In this document: piece after piece, positions 45,716 to 54,020 of the stretch
How the letters are laid out: every line of letters starts with the position of its first letter
How positions within the stretch are numbered: the stretch's first letter is position 1
Assembly (NCBI RefSeq): GCF_000372825.1
Contig: NZ_KB910516.1
Span: 3,983,147 to 4,047,146, forward strand
From: Methylobacterium sp. 77
Lineage (GTDB): Bacteria; Pseudomonadota; Alphaproteobacteria; Rhizobiales; Beijerinckiaceae
Length of the DNA stretch: 64,000 nt
Reading direction: 5' to 3'
The notes under the pieces: generated by a model
Databases searched by the model: none
Told to the model about the DNA's origin: nothing
Seen by the model: the letters and a program-made list of their open reading frames with translations, nothing else
Made by a program: the position numbers and the translations under genes

Positions 45716-46645
45716 CTAATGGGCTTTCAGCACCATCCGGCAGGCGGCGGGAAGCGCCGCCATGGTCATGGGCGGCTTGGGCTTGCCGGGCTTGGTCGAT
45801 TTCGGCGGGTTCAGTACCGCGTCGCTGAACCAGTAGGCGAGTTCCTCGCCGCAGCCGTCGCCGGAGGGCGGCGGTGCCTGGTCCCCGCATTGGTCGTCGC
45901 CGGCCGGGCAGGAGAGGCGGATATGGTAATGGTAATTGTGCCCGTACATCGGGCGCACCTTGTTGAGCCAGGACCGGTCGCCGCCCGCCTCCCGGCACAG
46001 CGCCTTCTTGATCGCCGGATTGACGAAGAGGCGCGCGACCTCGGGCTGCTGCGCGGTCAGGCGGATCAGCTTGAGATGTTCGGGCGCCCAGACCTGCGGG
46101 TCGATGTCGAGGCGGTCCGCGCGCACCACGTTAGTGGCCGAGGTCTCTTCACGCTCCGACCGGCTCATGCGGTGGTCCGGCATCGGCGTCAGCCAGACAT
46201 CGGCGTCGAGACCGAGCTGGTGGGAGGCGTGGCCGGTCAGCATCGGCCCGCCGCGCGGCTGGGACATGTCGCCGACGAGGAGGCCGTTCCAGCCGACACG
46301 GGGCGCCTTCGCCGCCAGCCGCTCCAGGAAGTCCACGAGATGCGGCGTGCCCCACATCCGGTTGCGGGAGAGGCGCATCACCTGCCAGGTCGCTCCGTCG
46401 TGGGGCAGCGCCTCGCCGCCGGAGAAACATCCCTTGGCGTAGGAGCCGTAGGGCCGGGCCGGGCCGGGGGCCGGCGTCGTCGCCCGCCCGAACAGGGCTT
46501 TTGCCGGCGTCGACGGCGCGTCGGGATTGGCGAGCGGCGGCAGCGGCTTGGGGTTCACGCTGCCCCTGTCCTGAGCCTGTGCCGTCCCTCCGCACAGGAG
46601 GAGGGCAAGCGCCGCGAGGCGGAACGAACTTAGGGTCAGGTGCAT
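45716..46645 (-). CDS. mepA: Penicillin-insensitive murein endopeptidase MepA
   Basis: 309 residues. Signal peptide (RLAALALLLCGGTAQAQDRG). The LAS-family zinc peptidase signatures are present: YGSYAKGCFSGGEALP, GHASHQLGLDADVW (first His and Asp ligands), and YGHNYHYHIRLSCP (final His ligand). It cuts D-Ala-meso-DAP crosslinks in peptidoglycan in the periplasm. The Cys-containing segments (PAGDDQC, SGDGCGEEL) are also usual for MepA. The Pro/Lys-rich C-terminus is a little long. It stands alone on the minus strand. Confidence 0.93.
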   Translation of the reverse strand: MHLTLSSFRLAALALLLCGGTAQAQDRGSVNPKPLPPLANPDAPSTPAKALFGRATTPAPGPARPYGSYAKGCFSGGEALPHDGATWQVMRLSRNRMWGTPHLVDFLERLAAKAPRVGWNGLLVGDMSQPRGGPMLTGHASHQLGLDADVWLTPMPDHRMSRSEREETSATNVVRADRLDIDPQVWAPEHLKLIRLTAQQPEVARLFVNPAIKKALCREAGGDRSWLNKVRPMYGHNYHYHIRLSCPAGDDQCGDQAPPPSGDGCGEELAYWFSDAVLNPPKSTKPGKPKPPMTMAALPAACRMVLKAH

Positions 46646-46658
46646 GGGGGCAGCCTAG

Positions 46659-46706
46659 AGCATCGTCCCCAAAAGTGGGAACCGGTTTTCCAAAAAAGAT
46701 GATGCT
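46659..46706. repeat. REP-like palindromic intergenic element
   Basis: AGCATCGTCC at the left and GATGATGCT at the right are imperfect inverted ends around the core GTGGGAACCGGTTTTCC. Elements with this core and an A-rich flank are scattered between genes in many Hyphomicrobiales, from memory. Located just upstream of mepA. Confidence 0.6.
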
Positions 46707-46741
46707 GCAGCATCCGCCTACGGGCCGTCGAGAGCCCTCGG

Positions 46742-47284
46742 TCACTCCGCGGGAGAGACCGCGATCCGGATCGAATCCGATTTCGCCCCGCTGACGACCA
46801 CGAGGATGGGGGTCGTGCCGAACTGGAACCGGACGCTCTTCGAGACCCCCGGACATCCCGGCCGCATCGTGCTCGCCACGGGTTTGCGCGTCGTCTCGCC
46901 GTCCTGGCTCACGTCGATCCAGGCGCTGTCCGACAGGGTCACCTGATACAGGCCGGGCGTGACCATGGGCGGGATCCGCAACGTGCCGCCGAAGGTGCCG
47001 GGCTTGGGCTCGCGCGACGGCGTGAAGGGCAGGTCGGCCTCCGCGATCGGCTTGAGCGCGAGTACCGCGCCCGGCATCTCCGCCGAGAGGGTCGCGCCGG
47101 ATTCGAGCCGGGGCAGGGACGGGGCCGCGAACCAGGCCTGCTCCCGCTGGATCGGCCAGTCGAAGCCGGTGCAGGCGGCCGGATCGGACGCCTCCTGCGC
47201 CCAAGCCGTGCTCGAATAGAGTGCTCCGCCGGAGGCGAGGGCCAGTCCGGCGAGGATCGGGAGCGTCCTGCGCATCGCTATCAT
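46742..47284 (-). CDS. Secreted hypothetical protein
   Basis: 180 residues. Signal peptide RRTLPILAGLALASGGALYS then STAWAQEA, cleavage near residue 30. The mature part begins ACTGFDWPIQREQAWFAAPS and contains a possible beta-sandwich (GALALKPIAEADLPFTPS-like, GTLRIPPMVTPGLYQVTLSD, FGTTPILVVVSGAKSDSIRI) with two cysteines. No family is assigned; homologous-looking proteins are common in Methylobacterium, from memory. Start ATG 47284 follows GGAAGAGGG; an ATG three codons downstream is also possible. Confidence 0.7.
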   Translation of the reverse strand: MIAMRRTLPILAGLALASGGALYSSTAWAQEASDPAACTGFDWPIQREQAWFAAPSLPRLESGATLSAEMPGAVLALKPIAEADLPFTPSREPKPGTFGGTLRIPPMVTPGLYQVTLSDSAWIDVSQDGETTRKPVASTMRPGCPGVSKSVRFQFGTTPILVVVSGAKSDSIRIAVSPAE

Positions 47285-47416
47285 CCCTCTTCCGTTGCCT
47301 CTTCTCTTGCCTCTGCCCTTCGGGCATCTCGGCGCCGAGACGGGCGCGCCATTCCTCATGTCGGTAACGCCACGGCGGTCGTCCGGTGCGGGACCGGACG
47401 CCAAAAATCCCCGCGA

Positions 47417-47731
47417 TCACGCCTCGTCCGGCGGCTCCGTCTCTTCGGAGACGCGTCTGCGCACGCCCCAGCCGCCGAGCGTCTCGTTGAGGTCGTCGAG
47501 GACGAAATGGCGGGCGCTGTCGCGGTCGTAGCCGTCGTCGAGATAGGCATCGTATTCGGTGAAGACGTGGCGGGCGAAGGCGACGAGGGCGAGCCACGCC
47601 GCATTCTCCGGGCTCGCCATGCGCAGGCCCGGACTCGCGAGTGCCCGGTCGATGACCGATTCCGTCTCGAAGACGGGCAGACGGGGCGCGAGGATGCGCA
47701 AGGCCGCGCCGATCGCCTCGGTCCGGTTCAT
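47417..47731 (-). CDS. DUF2293-like protein
   Basis: 104 residues. The middle (VAFARHVFTEYDAYLDDGYD then RDSARHFVLDDLNETLGGWG) matches the DUF2293 pattern of H-x-x-T-x-Y-D ... G-x-D-R-x-x-A-R-x-x-V ... W. Function unknown; small and cytoplasmic. The ATG at 47731 gives MNRTEAIGAALR; one two codons earlier is also possible. Confidence 0.75.
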   Translation of the reverse strand: MNRTEAIGAALRILAPRLPVFETESVIDRALASPGLRMASPENAAWLALVAFARHVFTEYDAYLDDGYDRDSARHFVLDDLNETLGGWGVRRRVSEETEPPDEA

Positions 47732-47786
47732 CGCCACCTCCCGTCCATCGCCCTTTGGTTCCTGCCCGCGCCCTCCGGGACGGCGC

Positions 47787-48290
47787 CTACTTGTCGTGGT
47801 GCCCGGCGGCGATCCGGTCGGTGAGCGCCATCAGGATGCCGGAGACGACGAAGACCATGTGCAGGCCGACGAGCCAGTACAGGTCACGGTCGGACGTGGC
47901 CTTGAGATCCATGAAGGCTTTCAGCAGCGAGATCGCCGAGATGGCGACGATCGACGACATCAGTTTCAGCTTGAGGCCGGTGAAGTCGATCGTGCCCATC
48001 CATTCGGGCCAGTCCTTGTGGTCCGTATGGTCGATCTTCGAGACGAAGTTCTCGTAGCCCGAGAACATCACGATGATGAGCAGCGAGGCGGTGAAGGACA
48101 GGTCCACCAGCGTCAGCACGCCGAGGATGACCTGCGACTCGGTCGCGCTCCACATGTGCAGGACGAAATGGGCCAGTTCCTGCAGCAGCTTGATCAGCAG
48201 CACCACGATGCCGATGCCGAGGGCCGCGTAGAACGGCGCCAGAAGCCAGCGGCACGCGAAGAGCGCGCGTTCGAAAACCTGCTCGATCAT
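47787..48290 (-). CDS. UPF0114/TIGR00645 membrane protein (YqhA-like)
   Basis: 167 residues with four hydrophobic helices. The N-terminus MIEQVFERALFACRWLLAPF, the loop MFSGYENFVSKIDHTDHKDW and PEWMGTIDFTGLKLKLMSSI are characteristic of the YqhA family of unknown function. The ATG at 48290 is chosen for the conserved N-terminus. It is 83 bases downstream of msrA on the same strand. Confidence 0.9.
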   Translation of the reverse strand: MIEQVFERALFACRWLLAPFYAALGIGIVVLLIKLLQELAHFVLHMWSATESQVILGVLTLVDLSFTASLLIIVMFSGYENFVSKIDHTDHKDWPEWMGTIDFTGLKLKLMSSIVAISAISLLKAFMDLKATSDRDLYWLVGLHMVFVVSGILMALTDRIAAGHHDK

Positions 48291-48372
48291 CCGTTTCGAC
48301 TCCTCCGCCCGAACGGGCGGGGGTTTGGCACGCGCGGCCAAGCTCGACAAGGTTCGAGCCCGGCCGGGCCGG

Positions 48373-49032
48373 TCAGGCGGCGACGCCGGTTCCGATCGGG
48401 CAGCTCACGCCGGTGCCGGCGACGCCGCAATAGCCGGCCGGGTTCTTGGCGAGGTATTGCTGATGATAGCCCTCGGCGAAATAGAACCTGTCGAGCGGCT
48501 TGATCTCCGTGGTGATCGCGCCGAAGCCCCGCGCTTTCAGAGCCTCGCCGTAGGCGGCGCGCACCCGCTCCGCCGTCTCGGCCTGCGCCGCATTCGCGGT
48601 GTAGATGCCCGAACGGTACTGCGTGCCGACATCGTTGCCCTGGCGCATGCCCTGGGTCGGATCGTGATTCTCGAAGAAGGTCTTGAGCACCGCCTCGAGC
48701 GGGCGCACGGCCGGATCGTAGACGATGAGGACCACCTCGTTATGTCCGGTCAGGCCGGAACAGACCTCTTCGTAGGTCGGGTTGGGCGTGAAGCCGCCGG
48801 CATAGCCCACAGCCGTCACGACGATGCCGTCCGGCAATTGCCAGAACTTGCGCTCGGTGCCCCAGAAGCAGCCGAGCCCGAGGACGATCTGCTCGCTCTC
48901 CTCCGGATAGGGGCCCTTCAGCGGGGCGCCGGTGACGAAATGGGTGTCCGTGGTGGGGATCGGCGTCGACCGGCCGGGCAGCGCATCGGCGGCGCCGGGC
49001 ATCTCGGGACGCTTGCGGAAGAACTGAAGCAT
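48373..49032 (-). CDS. msrA: Peptide methionine sulfoxide reductase MsrA
   Basis: 219 residues. It reduces methionine-S-sulfoxide in proteins. The catalytic motif [11 protein letters not shown] carries the reactive Cys; further signatures are [53 protein letters not shown] and YRSGIY. The end [15 protein letters not shown] provides resolving cysteines. The 40-residue N-terminal extension lacks a clear signal peptide, so a cytosolic enzyme is likely. Confidence 0.95.
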   Translation of the reverse strand: MLQFFRKRPEMPGAADALPGRSTPIPTTDTHFVTGAPLKGPYPEESEQIVLGLGCFWGTERKFWQLPDGIVVTAVGYAGGFTPNPTYEEVCSGLTGHNEVVLIVYDPAVRPLEAVLKTFFENHDPTQGMRQGNDVGTQYRSGIYTANAAQAETAERVRAAYGEALKARGFGAITTEIKPLDRFYFAEGYHQQYLAKNPAGYCGVAGTGVSCPIGTGVAA

Positions 49033-49133
49033 CGGGGCCTCCGTGAGAGGGCGGGATGTCTTCTATATGGGGTGCCGGACCCGGTTCCTGAATGGCCGGG
49101 TTCGGGGAACGGCGTGCCCTCGCGACGACCGCG

Positions 49134-49454
49134 TCAGGGACGGTTGAGAAAGCCGATCGGCTCGCGCCGGGGCTGGCCGAGCCAGAGCAGGAAAGCCCCG
49201 AGGACGAGACCGATGAGGCAGGCGGGGGCGAGGGTCAGCGGCAGGACGAGGACCTGCCACAGCCATGGCGCGACGCCCTCCACCGTCCCTTGGAGCGCGC
49301 TCGCCCGCTCCTTGAACAGCGTCAGGAGGAGATCGCTCAGGCTGGTGACGCGGGCGCCGTTATTGGCGATGGAGCGCGCGCCGTCATAGACGAGGCCGAC
49401 GAAGCCCGCCGCGAGGACGACGTATCCGAAGAGGCGGCTGAAAAAGCGGAGCAT
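49134..49454 (-). CDS. Small membrane protein, hypothetical
   Basis: 106 residues with two hydrophobic helices (LFGYVVLAAGFVGLVYDGAR and VLPLTLAPACLIGLVLGAFL) joined by a polar loop (SLSDLLLTLFKERASALQGT). No family name is given, though this two-helix layout is common in Hyphomicrobiales. The Met at 49454 begins LRFFSRL; another in-frame start lies at 49466. Confidence 0.65.
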   Translation of the reverse strand: MLRFFSRLFGYVVLAAGFVGLVYDGARSIANNGARVTSLSDLLLTLFKERASALQGTVEGVAPWLWQVLVLPLTLAPACLIGLVLGAFLLWLGQPRREPIGFLNRP

Positions 49455-49518
49455 CGCGGCTTGCACACAGGGCCGGCTCCCGTGCCGGCCCTGTCGGATT
49501 AGGGGGCCTCACCCCGAG

Positions 49519-49575
49519 GTGCAAGTGCGGCACGCTGAGGTAAGTGCGGCGCGCTGAGGTAAAAGTGCGGCACAG
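49519..49575. repeat. Two-and-a-half direct repeats of about 20 bases
   Basis: AAGTGCGGCACGCTGAGGT is followed by AAGTGCGGCGCGCTGAGGT and then AAGTGCGGCAC. They lie just upstream of the HAD phosphatase gene and may affect its transcription; no function is evident. Confidence 0.6.
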
Positions 49576-49646
49576 CCGCTGGAGCCCGCCATTGCGTGGT
49601 GCGTCGGCTCCGTGGCAGAGCCCGCCCCAGCCCTCTCCCACGGACC

Positions 49647-50342
49647 ATGCCCTTGCCGATCGACCCCGAAACCGCCACCGCGCTGGTAATCTTCGATTGC
49701 GACGGCGTGCTGGTCGACAGCGAGCCGCTGAGCCTCGGAACCCTGACGGCCGGGCTCAACCGCATCGGCGTCGCCATCGACGTGGATACGGTGAGGGAGC
49801 GTTTCGCCGGCACGTCCATGACGTCGATCATGGGCCATATCGCGCGCGATTACGGAATCGTCGCCCCCGAGGGCTTCGTCGAGGCCGTGAAGGCCGAAAC
49901 CCTTCGCGCCTTCGACCGCGACCTGCATGCCATGGAAGGGATCATTCCGGCGGTGGAGGCCCTGGCGCTCCCGAGCTGCGTCGCCTCCAGCAGCGATCCG
50001 ACGCGGCTTGCCCACTCGCTCGGCCTCACCGGGTTGCTGCCCTTGTTCGAGGGCCGCATCTTCTCGGCGACCATGGTCTCCCGCGGCAAGCCGGCGCCCG
50101 ACCTCTTCCTCTTCGCCGCCGCCGAGATGGGCTTTGCCCCCGGCCGCTGCCTCGTGGTGGAGGACAGCGTGCCCGGCGTCACCGCCGCCCGCGCCGCCGG
50201 GATGCGCGTCCTCGGCTTCGTCGGCGGCGGCCATTGGCGGCACGATCCGACGGGGTCGGACCTGATCGCGGCCGGAGCCGAGCGGGTCTATGCCCATCAT
50301 CGCGAGCTTGCCGCCCTGATCGCGCGCCGCGCCGCCGCCTGA
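49647..50342 (+). CDS. HAD-superfamily phosphatase (beta-phosphoglucomutase/GS-like)
   Basis: 231 residues. The four HAD motifs are visible: VIFDCDGVLVDSEPL (nucleophile Asp), VASSSDPTRL, RGKPAPDLFLFAAAEM (Lys) and CLVVEDSVPGVTAARAAGM (acidic pair). The cap domain lies between motifs one and two. The family hydrolyses small phosphorylated metabolites such as phosphoglycolate or sugar phosphates; substrate unknown. The ATG at 49647 gives MPLPIDPETATALVIFD. Confidence 0.9.
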   Translation: MPLPIDPETATALVIFDCDGVLVDSEPLSLGTLTAGLNRIGVAIDVDTVRERFAGTSMTSIMGHIARDYGIVAPEGFVEAVKAETLRAFDRDLHAMEGIIPAVEALALPSCVASSSDPTRLAHSLGLTGLLPLFEGRIFSATMVSRGKPAPDLFLFAAAEMGFAPGRCLVVEDSVPGVTAARAAGMRVLGFVGGGHWRHDPTGSDLIAAGAERVYAHHRELAALIARRAAA

Positions 50343-50761
50343 CCTCCGGCACCTGCGCGGAATTCCGGTTCTTTCTCGGGTTTCGGACCTCTCCGAAAGA
50401 ACCGCCTGCGCATCGCGTCGCTCGCGCGCAATTCATGCCACGCGAGCGCATGCATTCGAAAGATGCATCCGTTGACGAAACGAGGCGCCGCTCTCATTCT
50501 AGAGATGTGGATCGGAGTTGCATCGGCCGTTCCGCCGCGGTGATTTGAAGTGTGTAGCTTGCTCCGCGTCATCAAACGCTAAAGCACTACGGAGCGCTCG
50601 CGCCTCGTGGTCCTTCATCGAAAGGATGACTTGCCGTGATGAATGTATCGCCGTTCCAATCCCTCCTTCGTGCCTGCTCCCGCTGTCGATGCTGATCCGT
50701 CCCTCAGGTCAGATCGCCGCCAGCCAAGAGCCACCGAGCCGCGCCAGGAGTTCACGCCGCC
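50343..50761. other. Intergenic region, no supported gene
   Basis: About 420 bases. It contains a short inverted arrangement of two ATGCAT hexamers (50450-50455 and 50463-50468), itself palindromic. Open frames on both strands are short and Arg-rich. Probably the promoter region of the small gene at 50762. Confidence 0.35.
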
Positions 50762-51139
50762 ATGCCCCATCTCCACCAGACCGACGCTCACCGGGCGTTG
50801 AACCGATTGCACACGCCTGACGTCCGGGCCGATCATCTCGAAGCCCGCGCCCGCAACCGGCTTCATGCTGCCCCGCCGCCGCCACGGGTGATCGAGATCG
50901 GTGACGTGACGGCGGGCATCGCCGTGCCCGAGCGCGGCGGCGTGCGGTTCTTCTCGTCCGTGCGCGATTTCGACCCACTCGACGGAACCGTCTTCCGCAG
51001 CGTCGAACAGGCCGCGAAGGCGGTGCGGGACCGCTTCTCGTCCCGCCGCGCCCCGCGCCAGCACGCCGCCTTGCCCCGTCTCGACCTCACCCGCTCCGAA
51101 GCGCCCGTCGCGCTCCGTCGCGCGGCAGGGCCGCGCTGA
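50762..51139 (+). CDS. Hypothetical protein, 125 residues
   Basis: The centre (VIEIGDVTAGIAVPERGGVR then FFSSVRDFDPLDGTVFRSVE) looks like a small beta-alpha domain, followed by QAAKAVRDRFSSRR; the ends are basic and low in complexity. It resembles small proteins seen repeatedly in Methylobacterium, with no known role. AGGAG lies 11 bases before the ATG. A strong hairpin follows the stop, supporting a real transcription unit. Confidence 0.55.
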   Translation: MPHLHQTDAHRALNRLHTPDVRADHLEARARNRLHAAPPPPRVIEIGDVTAGIAVPERGGVRFFSSVRDFDPLDGTVFRSVEQAAKAVRDRFSSRRAPRQHAALPRLDLTRSEAPVALRRAAGPR

Positions 51140-51158
51140 CTTTCGCCCACGGTTCGGG

Positions 51159-51198
51159 GACAGGCTTCCATCCCGGTGGGCCGGGATGGAAGCCTGTC
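51159..51198. terminator. Strong bidirectional hairpin
   Basis: A perfect 18-base stem: GACAGGCTTCCATCCCGG at 51159-51176 pairs with 51181-51198 around the loop TGGG. It lies between the convergent ends of the 125-residue gene and the glxA-type gene, suggesting a shared terminator, although no T-run follows. Confidence 0.75.
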
Positions 51199-51329
51199 GA
51201 ACGCAAGGCGTGCCGACGCGGCCCGTGTCGCGCGCGATCATCGGGTTTGCGCAGGCAGCGTAACAATGGCTGCGTCTCAGGCAGTTGGGCGATGGGCGCC
51301 TGATCGAACGACGCCACGGCCGCCCGGCT

Positions 51330-52346
51330 TCAGGTGCCGGTGGCGTTCGACGGGGCCTTCGCCTTCAGCCGACGCCGACGCTCGGCACGGGAGAGTTCCG
51401 CCGCGCTGGCAAAGCCCGTCGCCGTGGCGATGGCGCTGGTGCTCAAATCGCTTTCCCGGCGGAGCCGATGAGCCCGGTCGAGCCGCAGGGCGAGATAGTG
51501 CTGGTGAAGGCTGACGCCGATCCGGTTGCGGAAGAGCAGGTCGAGCTGCCGGATCGACACGCGGGCGAGATCCGCCAGGGTCTGGCGCGAGAGCGGTGCC
51601 TCCAGATGGGCCTCCATCGCGGCGAGAACCCGGAGCAGGCGCGGGTCGCGTACGCCGATCCGCAGGCGCAGATCCATCCGCTGCGGGCTCAGCCCCTCGC
51701 GGATCTGGTCGTGCAGGAACCAGTCGCCGACCCCGGCGGCGAGGCCCGGCCCATGGTCGCGCTCGATCAGGTTGAGCATCAGGTCGAGGGCCGCGATCCC
51801 GCCGGAGCAGGTGATCCGATCGTCCTGGATCTCGAACAGGGATCGCACCACCTCGATCTCCGGATAGCGCTCCTCGAAGGCTGGGACATGCTCCCAGTGG
51901 AGCGTGCAGCGGCGCCCCGTGAGCAGACCTGCGCGGGCAAGGAGGTAGGGCCCTCCGGAAATGCCGCCGAGGGTGATTCCGCGTCTGGCGAGATGGCGAA
52001 GCCAGGCGGTCAAGGCCGGGTCGTCGAAGCCGGCGGGATTTCCGCCGGCGCAGACGAAGACGCGGTCGGCGTCGAGCGCGGTGTCGCCGACGTCGACATC
52101 GGGCAGGATCGCGATGCCGTTCGACGCCTGGACCGCGCCCCCGCCCGGCGCCGCATGCCACCAGCGATAGAGTTCGCAGCCCAGCAGGGTGTTGGCCGCG
52201 CGCATGGGCTCGACCGCGGCGGCGTAGGACATCAGCGGAAAGCCGGGCAGCAGGATGAAGCCTACGGTCCGCATCGCCGGCGTGTCGGGCATGGCGGTGT
52301 CCCGACCTGAATTCGGAGACGGGGGCGCTGGCGGGCGACTGCTCAT
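51330..52346 (-). CDS. glxA: GlxA-type regulator (DJ-1/PfpI domain plus AraC helix-turn-helix)
   Basis: 338 residues. The N-terminal DJ-1/PfpI-like domain is visible in VGFILLPGFPLMSYAAAVEP, DRVFVCAGGNPAGFDDP and LGGISGGPYLLARAGLLTGR; the nucleophile Cys is replaced (GISGG), so it is a ligand-binding domain. The C-terminal helix-turn-helix starts LSRQTLADLARVSIRQLDLL. The second motif (STSAIATATGFASAAELSRA) runs into ERRRRLKAKAPSNATGT instead of the usual FRRRFG-type end, so its last helix looks altered. It is divergent from mgdA and is the likely activator of the methylamine genes, as GbdR-type relatives are for methylated amines. Start could also be 52292. Confidence 0.88.
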   Translation of the reverse strand: MSSRPPAPPSPNSGRDTAMPDTPAMRTVGFILLPGFPLMSYAAAVEPMRAANTLLGCELYRWWHAAPGGGAVQASNGIAILPDVDVGDTALDADRVFVCAGGNPAGFDDPALTAWLRHLARRGITLGGISGGPYLLARAGLLTGRRCTLHWEHVPAFEERYPEIEVVRSLFEIQDDRITCSGGIAALDLMLNLIERDHGPGLAAGVGDWFLHDQIREGLSPQRMDLRLRIGVRDPRLLRVLAAMEAHLEAPLSRQTLADLARVSIRQLDLLFRNRIGVSLHQHYLALRLDRAHRLRRESDLSTSAIATATGFASAAELSRAERRRRLKAKAPSNATGT

Positions 52347-52453
52347 TTCTGCGCGAATTGTCCGAATGGCGTCGCAAAATGCAAGGGGTGCCCGCCTCGG
52401 ATACGCTATCCCGATTCTCGCACGCCGCAGCCAGCCCCGGAGCCAGCCCCTCC

Positions 52454-53704
52454 ATGCGCTATTCCCTCTTCAGCGTCATGGCTCAGGCCCTGCGCGGCCA
52501 GCGCGATTGGTCGCCGCAATGGCGCGATGCCGCGCCCAAGGCGGAGTATGACGCCATCATCGTCGGCGGTGGCGGCCATGGCCTCGCCACGGCCTATTAT
52601 CTCGCCAAGGAGCACGGCATCACCAACGTCGCCGTGCTGGAGAGGAGCCATGTCGGCTCCGGCAATGTCGGGCGCAACACCACCATCGTCCGCTCGAATT
52701 ACGGTCTTGCCGGCAACATCCCGTTCTACGAGCGCTCGATGAAGCTCTGGGAGGGCCTGGAGCAGGACATCAACTACAACGCCATGGTGAGCCAGCGCGG
52801 CGTGCTGAACCTCCACCATTCCGATGCGCAGCGCGATGCCTATGCAAGGCGCGGCAACGCCATGCGGATGGCCGGCATCGATGCCGAACTCCTCGACCGC
52901 GAGGGTGTCCGGGCGATCGTGCCGTTCATCGATTTCGACAATGCGCGCTTCCCGGTGAAGGGCGGCCTGCTCCAGCGCCGGGGCGGCACCGTGCGCCACG
53001 ACGCGGTCGCCTGGGGCTATGCCAGGGCGGCGAGCGAGCGCGGCGTCGACATCGTCCAGAACTGCGCCGTCACCGGCATCCGCCGCGAGAACGGGCGGGT
53101 CGTCGGGGTCGAGACGAGCCGTGGTTTCATCAAGGCGAGAAAGGTGGCGCTCTCGGTGGCGGGCTCGACGTCGCTGCTGGCCGCCATGGCCGACCTGCGC
53201 CTGCCGATCGAGAGCCACGTGCTCCAGGCCTTCGTCAGCGAGGGGGTGAAACCGCTCATCGACACGGTGATGACCTTCGGGGCCGGGCATTTCTACGTCA
53301 GCCAGTCCGACAAGGGCGGCCTCGTCTTCGGCGGCGACATCGACGGCTACAATTCCTACGCCCAGCGCGGCAACCTCGCCACGATCGAGGACGTGATGGA
53401 GGGCGGCATGGCCCTGTGGCCGGGCCTCGGGCGCCTGCGCCTGCTGCGCCACTGGGGCGGGATCATGGACATGTCCATGGACGGCAGCCCGATCATCGAC
53501 CGCACCCCCGTGGACGGCCTCTACCTCAATGCGGGCTGGTGCTACGGCGGCTTCAAGGCGACCCCGGCGGCGGGCTTCTGCTTCGCCCATCTCATCGCCC
53601 GCGACGTGTCCCACCCGGACGCCGCCGCCTATCGCCTCGACCGTTTCGCCACCGGCCATCTCATCGACGAGAAGGGCATGGGCGCCCAGCCGAACCTGCA
53701 TTGA
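52454..53704 (+). CDS. mgdA: N-methylglutamate dehydrogenase subunit A (sarcosine oxidase beta-like)
   Basis: 416 residues, the normal size for a SoxB-like subunit. The FAD-binding start YDAIIVGGGGHGLATAYYLA is followed by SHVGSGNVGRNTTIVRSNYG, where the His that holds covalent FMN in sarcosine oxidase is expected, and GWCYGGFKATPAAGFCFAHL near the end. With mgdB, C and D it oxidises N-methylglutamate to glutamate plus a one-carbon unit on tetrahydrofolate. The ATG at 52454 (MRYSLFSVMAQALRGQRDW) is the conserved family start. Heterotetrameric sarcosine oxidase is the alternative; linkage to mgsABC and gmaS in the same cluster decides for the N-methylglutamate enzyme. Confidence 0.9.
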   Translation: MRYSLFSVMAQALRGQRDWSPQWRDAAPKAEYDAIIVGGGGHGLATAYYLAKEHGITNVAVLERSHVGSGNVGRNTTIVRSNYGLAGNIPFYERSMKLWEGLEQDINYNAMVSQRGVLNLHHSDAQRDAYARRGNAMRMAGIDAELLDREGVRAIVPFIDFDNARFPVKGGLLQRRGGTVRHDAVAWGYARAASERGVDIVQNCAVTGIRRENGRVVGVETSRGFIKARKVALSVAGSTSLLAAMADLRLPIESHVLQAFVSEGVKPLIDTVMTFGAGHFYVSQSDKGGLVFGGDIDGYNSYAQRGNLATIEDVMEGGMALWPGLGRLRLLRHWGGIMDMSMDGSPIIDRTPVDGLYLNAGWCYGGFKATPAAGFCFAHLIARDVSHPDAAAYRLDRFATGHLIDEKGMGAQPNLH

Positions 53705-53717
53705 GGGCGACACGACC

Positions 53718-54020
53718 ATGCGCATCCGATGCCCCCATTGCGGCCCCCGCGACAACGGCGAATTCAGCTATCTCGGCGACGCCGCGCCGGTCCGGCCCGA
53801 CGGCATGGAGGCGGAGCCGTCCGCCATGCACGACTACGTCTACCTGCGCGACAACCCGGCCGGGGCGCATCGCGAGCTCTGGTATCACGGCGCCGGCTGC
53901 CGCGCCTGGCTCGTGGTGAGCCGGGACACGCGGACCCACGCGATCACCGAGGTGGTGCCCGCCCGCGACGTCGCCAAAGCCCGCGCCGCCACGCCTGCCG
54001 GGAGCGCGTCCGATGCTTGA
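53718..54020 (+). CDS. mgdB: N-methylglutamate dehydrogenase subunit B (sarcosine oxidase delta-like)
   Basis: 100 residues. The zinc-finger-like start MRIRCPHCGPRDNGEFSYLG and ELWYHGAGCRAWLVVSRDT are hallmarks of SoxD proteins (two Cys in CPHC, a further Cys-x in GC). It is the small structural subunit of the dehydrogenase. It starts 13 bases after mgdA and overlaps the start of mgdC by 8 bases. Confidence 0.9.
   Translation: MRIRCPHCGPRDNGEFSYLGDAAPVRPDGMEAEPSAMHDYVYLRDNPAGAHRELWYHGAGCRAWLVVSRDTRTHAITEVVPARDVAKARAATPAGSASDA

Noticed and set aside
52347..52453. Possible sigma-54 promoter or GlxA-binding site before mgdA
   Set aside because: I searched for TGGCAC-N5-TTGC and for a clear dyad and found neither; a promoter must be here but cannot be placed.
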